Below are positions 10,767 through 14,117 of a DNA stretch of 14,117 bases, in pieces. The notes under the pieces are model-generated. The model saw only the letters and a list, made by a program, of their open reading frames with translations. It was not told where the DNA came from and did not search any database. This DNA comes from Acidobacteriota bacterium (GTDB lineage: Bacteria > Acidobacteriota > Blastocatellia > Pyrinomonadales > Pyrinomonadaceae). Location of the stretch: positions 1-14,117 of the forward strand of contig JAFBAJ010000294.1 in the NCBI GenBank assembly GCA_019247865.1, read 5' to 3'. Every line of letters begins with the position of its first letter. Within the stretch, counting starts at the first letter, position 1. A program made the position numbers and the translations under genes.

Positions 10767-13712
10767 TCACTGTCCTTCACGCACCAGCCGGAAGCCCAAC
10801 AGCTCGTTCTTCGTGTTCGGATCGATCCAGTCGCGGTACGCGGCCGAAATCGCCTTCTGACCACTCGGGTCGCTGAGCACCGAACCGCCGCGAATGATCT
10901 CCCAGTTCTGTTGCTTCGGCTGCACGGTCAAATTGCTGCCCGGGTAGTAAAATGCTTTAGACGAAGTCCACTCCCAGACATTGCCGATCATATCGAGCTG
11001 CCCCCACCTGGCTTTGCCGTCCGGATAGGAGCCGACGCGCTTGGGCGTGGCGAGCCCTGTGTCTTTGGTCGCAGACCGGCCGCTCGCCCAGCTCTGTCCC
11101 CAGGGGTAGAGATTGCCCTGATCGCCGCCGCGCGCGGCGTACTCCCATTCCTCCTCCGTCGGGAGGCGATACGTCACGCCGTCGCGTTTGGAACGCCAGG
11201 CGGCGAAGGCTTTGGCGTCATCGAGCGAGACAAAGGTGACGGGCAGGGACTCCTGCTCGGAGCTGGGCTTGTTCCCGTTCCAGTGTGACGGCGCAGCGTG
11301 GTTCGTCTCGCGCACGAAGTCCGCGTATTCGGCGTTGGTCACTTCCGTTTTGTCCATCGCAAACGCGGCGACGGTCACAGCATGCGCCGGGCCTTCCTGC
11401 ACAGGGCCGCCCGCGCGTCCCATCTGGAACGTGCCGCCCGGCACGGCCAGCAGCTCCGGCCTGGCCTTTGTCCCGGGATTATTCGTGCCCGGATTCTTGT
11501 CGTCGCCGGTCCTGGCGACGGGCGGTTTTTCAGGCGGCGTCGAAGACGAACGGGTCATGAAGTAGATGCCCGCGCCGCCTCCGACGAGGACGACGAAGCC
11601 GATGACGGCGGCGGCCAGGATGAGCGGGAGCGAAGATTTTTTCTTCTCTTCCGCGCCGAGAAAGCCGGGCGCGGCGCTCGTGTGCATGCCGCCCGACTGG
11701 CTCTGCTGCTGCCACGAATTCGATTGCCCGACTCCCGGCAGGCTGTTGTCGCCGAGCGCCTGTGTGACCGTTCCGCGTCGCTGCGAGAGCGTCGTTTCAA
11801 GATCGATTCCGGACTGCGTCGTCTCCGGATCATTAACCGCCGTCGAAGCGAGCTGGCGCGCGGCGCGCTCGCGCGCAGCCTGTTCCGCACGCTCGCGCTC
11901 GGCCTGTGCGGCGCGTTCGCGTTCAGCCTGTGCGGCGCGTTCGCGTTCTTCCCGCTCACGCTGTTCACGTTCGCGCTGCTCTCTCTCCCGTTGCTCCTGC
12001 TCGCGCTGCTGGCGCTCGCGCGCGGCCTCTTCACGCCGGAGCCGCGCCTCCTCTTCGGCGCGCAGGCGTGCTTCCTCTTCGACCTTGCGCCGCTCGGCCT
12101 CGGCGGCGGCCTGCTTGCGTGCCTCTTCGGCTTCGGCGCGCAGTTGTGCAGCCTCCGCTTCGGCGCGTTTGCGCGCTTCGGCCTCTGCGCGGAGGCTCGC
12201 GGCCTCCTCCTCTGCCTTGCGTCGCGCCTCAGTCTCAAGCCGCAGCCGCTCCTCCTGCTCTGCACGCAGGCGCGCTTCCTCTTGCGCCCTGCGCTGCGCC
12301 TCTTCAGCGGCGCGCTGGCGAGCAGCTTCATCTGCACGCTGCCTGGCTTCCTGTTCGGCGCGCAGGCGTGCCTCTTCCTCCGCACGCTGGCGCGCGGCCT
12401 CCTCTTCGGCCCTGCGTTTGGCTTCGGCCTGCATTTGCAGGCGCGCAGCCTCTTCGCGCTCCAGCTCCTCGCGCGCGATGCGGTCGCGCTCCTCCTGCTC
12501 GCGCCGCTCCTGTTCGCGCCGCCGCGCTTCGGCCGCCTGCCGCGCACGCTCTTCGAGCGCCGCCGCCTGTTCGCGCAATCGCTTGGCCTCCATCGAAGCG
12601 GAGCTCTGCTGGTGCGCGTAATCGTCTTCGAGCGAGCCGGAGCTGATCGTGCCGGCGAGGTTGTCACTGGTGTGCGGCGAATGCTGCTGGCCGGTCTGCG
12701 AGGCGGGCGGCGACAGGACCGTCGCCGAATCCATGCTGAGGTGGCCGACCTGCGTGCGGTTGAGCGAGAGCGAGGTGCTCGCCACTGCGTCGCGCAGCTC
12801 GTTGACGAAGGCTTCGACCGAGGCCGGTCGATTCAAAGCATCCTTCTCCAACGCATGCCGCACGACGGCCTCTATCTCCTGCGGCACCTGCACGCCCATC
12901 TCCGCAAACGTCGCCGGAGCAGAGGTCAGATGCTTCTTCATGATCGAAGGAATCGAAGTGCCTTTGAACGGCACGTCGCCTCCGAGCATCTGGTACATGA
13001 TGACGCCGAGAGAGTAAATGTCCGCGCGCGCGTCCGGCTCTTCGTCCGACCACTGTTCGGGAGCCATGTAGAAGGGCGAGCCCATCAGGCCGCTCGTCTT
13101 CGCCTGCACGAACGAGCCGAGGAGCTCGCCCGACTTGATCTTTGCGAGCCCGAAATCCAGGATCTTCAACCCCTCGCTGACCGGCATCCCGTCCTGGATC
13201 ATGATGTTCAACGGCTTGAGGTCGCGATGCACGATGTTCTGGCGATGCGCGGCGGCGACGCCCGCGCCGATGGCCGACATCATCTCCAGCGCGCGTGCCG
13301 GAGGGAGCGATTTTTCGCTGACGAGGATGTCATGCAAAGACTTGCCTTGGACAAACTCCATCACGAGGAAAGGCATCGTTCCGCGCGCCACGCCGAAGTC
13401 CGTCACGGCAATGATGTTCTGGTGGCGGATGGCGGCGGCGGCCAGCGCCTCCTGCCGAAAGCGCGTGACCAGCATCGGGTCGTTGCCGACGAGGTCCGGG
13501 AGGATGACCTTGATGGCGTGCGCCGTCTTCAGAAAAATGTGGCGAGCTTTGAAGACCACGCCCATCCCGCCGTGTCCGAGCCGCTTCTCCAATTGATAGC
13601 GGCCATCCAGAATCGGCTCGCCCGCGATGGAGTGCGTCGTCGCGTCCCCGTCGTGCGGGCAGTGATTGACGTGATCCGGGAAACAACGTTTACAAGCTGG
13701 ACATTCTTTCAT
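10767..13712 (-). CDS. Transmembrane Ser/Thr protein kinase with long charged helix and outer FGE-sulfatase-like domain
   Basis: 981 residues. Zinc ribbon at 4-22 (Cys4, Cys7, Cys18, then DG; also Cys10). Hanks-type kinase about 39-310: Gly loop LGHGGMGVV 45-53, Lys68, Glu88, HRDLKPLN 162-169, DFG 186-188, APEQ 217-220, so catalytic residues are complete. A Ser/Thr-rich linker (311-372) is followed by a Glu/Arg/Ala-rich helix without Gly or Pro (about 373-622), a second linker with two ETT motifs (630-632, 639-641), one membrane helix (about 694-718) and an FGE-sulfatase/C-type-lectin-like domain (about 752-979: 'VPGGTFQMG', 'RLPTEEEWEYAARGG', 'GNVWEWT', 'RGGS', 'GFRLVRE'). The outer domain has no Cys, so the formylglycine-generating cysteine pair is absent and the domain is probably a ligand binder. 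First gene of the run. Weak Shine-Dalgarno (AGGA, about 12 nt). The N-terminus is taken as cytoplasmic, the FGE domain outside. Confidence 0.95.
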   Translation of the reverse strand: MKECPACKRCFPDHVNHCPHDGDATTHSIAGEPILDGRYQLEKRLGHGGMGVVFKARHIFLKTAHAIKVILPDLVGNDPMLVTRFRQEALAAAAIRHQNIIAVTDFGVARGTMPFLVMEFVQGKSLHDILVSEKSLPPARALEMMSAIGAGVAAAHRQNIVHRDLKPLNIMIQDGMPVSEGLKILDFGLAKIKSGELLGSFVQAKTSGLMGSPFYMAPEQWSDEEPDARADIYSLGVIMYQMLGGDVPFKGTSIPSIMKKHLTSAPATFAEMGVQVPQEIEAVVRHALEKDALNRPASVEAFVNELRDAVASTSLSLNRTQVGHLSMDSATVLSPPASQTGQQHSPHTSDNLAGTISSGSLEDDYAHQQSSASMEAKRLREQAAALEERARQAAEARRREQERREQEERDRIAREELEREEAARLQMQAEAKRRAEEEAARQRAEEEARLRAEQEARQRADEAARQRAAEEAQRRAQEEARLRAEQEERLRLETEARRKAEEEAASLRAEAEARKRAEAEAAQLRAEAEEARKQAAAEAERRKVEEEARLRAEEEARLRREEAARERQQREQEQREREQREREQREREERERAAQAERERAAQAERERAEQAARERAARQLASTAVNDPETTQSGIDLETTLSQRRGTVTQALGDNSLPGVGQSNSWQQQSQSGGMHTSAAPGFLGAEEKKKSSLPLILAAAVIGFVVLVGGGAGIYFMTRSSSTPPEKPPVARTGDDKNPGTNNPGTKARPELLAVPGGTFQMGRAGGPVQEGPAHAVTVAAFAMDKTEVTNAEYADFVRETNHAAPSHWNGNKPSSEQESLPVTFVSLDDAKAFAAWRSKRDGVTYRLPTEEEWEYAARGGDQGNLYPWGQSWASGRSATKDTGLATPKRVGSYPDGKARWGQLDMIGNVWEWTSSKAFYYPGSNLTVQPKQQNWEIIRGGSVLSDPSGQKAISAAYRDWIDPNTKNELLGFRLVREGQ
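11902..11949 (-). repeat. 24-bp direct duplication within the kinase's charged-helix coding region
   Basis: Two adjacent copies of a 24-bp unit, identical except for the last base (11902-11925 and 11926-11949), encode successive AAQAERER-type octets. They show that the charged helix has grown by local duplication. Confidence 0.75.
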
Positions 13713-13963
13713 GGGTCGGCTCGATCCTAAGGCGCCCCGCCCGTGACGGTCTTACGTCGGCGGCTCAAATGATCGGGGGGCGGCCTGAGTTTTCTGGAAG
13801 CAGGCATGTACAGTCAAACACAGCATGCCCACATGAACCTCAAAGGGCGCGGGTGCCAAGGCGCTGGCGTTGAAGCTTGGCGACGGCTGACATGCGACAC
13901 AAAGAAGTTTGCAAATATTCCGCGCGAAAAGGATTTTAACGGCTCTACGCTTCGCAAGCAAGT

Positions 13964-13969
13964 ATTATA
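13964..13969 (-). promoter_or_regulatory. Possible -10 box for the leftward kinase operon
   Basis: Minus strand reads a perfect TATAAT, but the position 17 bp upstream (GTCCAA) is a poor -35 match. If used, the transcript would have a leader of roughly 245 nt before the kinase ATG. The box abuts the outer foot of the 13970-14077 inverted repeat. Confidence 0.35.
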
Positions 13970-14077
13970 GACTTGGTCTTAGGTCTTTGGACTTTGGTCT
14001 TTGCCCGCCACTCAACCTTAAATGATAAAACTCAAGCCAAGTAAAACATCAAAGGCCAAAGACCTAAGACCAAAGTC
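13970..14077. repeat. Imperfect inverted repeat of GGTCTTTGG/GACTTTGG words
   Basis: Left arm about 13970-13996 and right arm about 14050-14077 pair with one base indel and one mismatch; the core GGTCTTAGGTCTTTGG at 13975-13990 is a perfect 16-bp match to 14056-14071. The spacer of about 53 nt is AT-rich. The words differ from those of the other three palindromes in the window but the build (reiterated short words in an intergenic palindrome) is the same. Confidence 0.75.
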
Positions 14078-14084
14078 CAGCTTA

Positions 14085-14113
14085 TTGACAAGAGATATTG
14101 TAAAAACTATATT
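14085..14113 (+). promoter_or_regulatory. Near-consensus sigma70-type promoter reading rightward out of the window
   Basis: TTGACA at 14085-14090, a 17-bp spacer and TATATT at 14108-14113, in an AT-rich context. This would start transcription just past the window end, driving an unseen gene divergent from the kinase operon. Confidence 0.55.
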
Positions 14114-14117
14114 CCCC

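Larger units (their letters stand above)
13713..14117. other. Gene-free right end (405 bp): kinase leader and divergent promoter region
   Basis: No convincing gene. The 250 bases next to the kinase start are G/C-rich near 13713-13790 and become AT-rich from about 13900 onward, as expected for a promoter region between divergent genes. It contains a TATAAT-type box for the leftward genes, an inverted repeat (13970-14077) and a rightward promoter at the edge. A 69-codon reading frame at 13752-13961 (TTG start) is not supported. Confidence 0.6.

Noticed and set aside
10767..11000. Diversity-generating retroelement target in the C-terminal lectin-like domain of the kinase
   Set aside because: The fold is the kind used by such targets, but no template repeat, reverse transcriptase gene or avd gene is visible in the window.
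11298..13730. 810-codon plus-strand open frame opposite the kinase gene
   Set aside because: It mirrors the kinase and its Glu/Arg/Ala-rich helix in the antisense frame and yields Arg/Leu/Phe/Ala low complexity with no domain. The minus-strand reading has complete kinase and FGE motifs.
13752..13961. 69-codon minus-strand ORF in the kinase leader
   Set aside because: TTG start, no clear ribosome binding site, no recognisable features, and it would start almost at the proposed -10 box.

Overview
The window is high-GC bacterial DNA whose gene content points to Acidobacteriota, probably a Blastocatellia-type organism. This is inferred from family style, not from a marker gene. The clues are a Hanks-type kinase and a second protein that both open with a short CxxC...CxxDG zinc ribbon, secreted TPR proteins whose signal peptides end in ..RAQ, a kinase fused to an FGE-sulfatase domain, and a Cys/His-rich secreted protein ending in a PPG..RHIL-type tail.

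Layout, left to right. Positions 49-1053 hold two leftward genes: a secreted Cys/His/Met-rich protein, and upstream of it a stand-alone RsbRD-N-type domain protein. Position 1249 starts a small acidic rightward ORF. It faces a large leftward gene run across a 30-bp perfect hairpin (1416-1486). From 13712 down to 1495 seven genes lie on the minus strand with short gaps. In transcription order they are: (1) a transmembrane Ser/Thr kinase with a very long charged helix and an outer FGE-like domain; (2) a secreted TPR protein with a PEGA-like tail; (3) a second secreted TPR protein; (4) a zinc-ribbon/Pro-rich/single-TM protein with an outer domain; (5) a triple-FHA ABC half-transporter; (6) a secreted protein of unknown function; (7) a TlpA/ResA-like thioredoxin lipoprotein. 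Two gaps inside this run (7675-7777 and 6037-6147) carry large inverted repeats built from a GGTCAGT heptamer. A fourth, different inverted repeat lies in the 405-bp gene-free right end, which finishes with a near-consensus sigma70-type promoter reading out of the window.

Working model (inference): the kinase senses something outside the inner membrane and phosphorylates Thr residues in its own linkers and/or in the other proteins. The three FHA domains of the ABC transporter read those phosphothreonines, so transport is gated by phosphorylation. The arrangement resembles the mycobacterial PknF-Rv1747 pair but is larger. The two TPR proteins, the zinc-ribbon membrane protein, the secreted protein and the thioredoxin lipoprotein would be envelope partners. 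The transported substrate cannot be read from the sequence.
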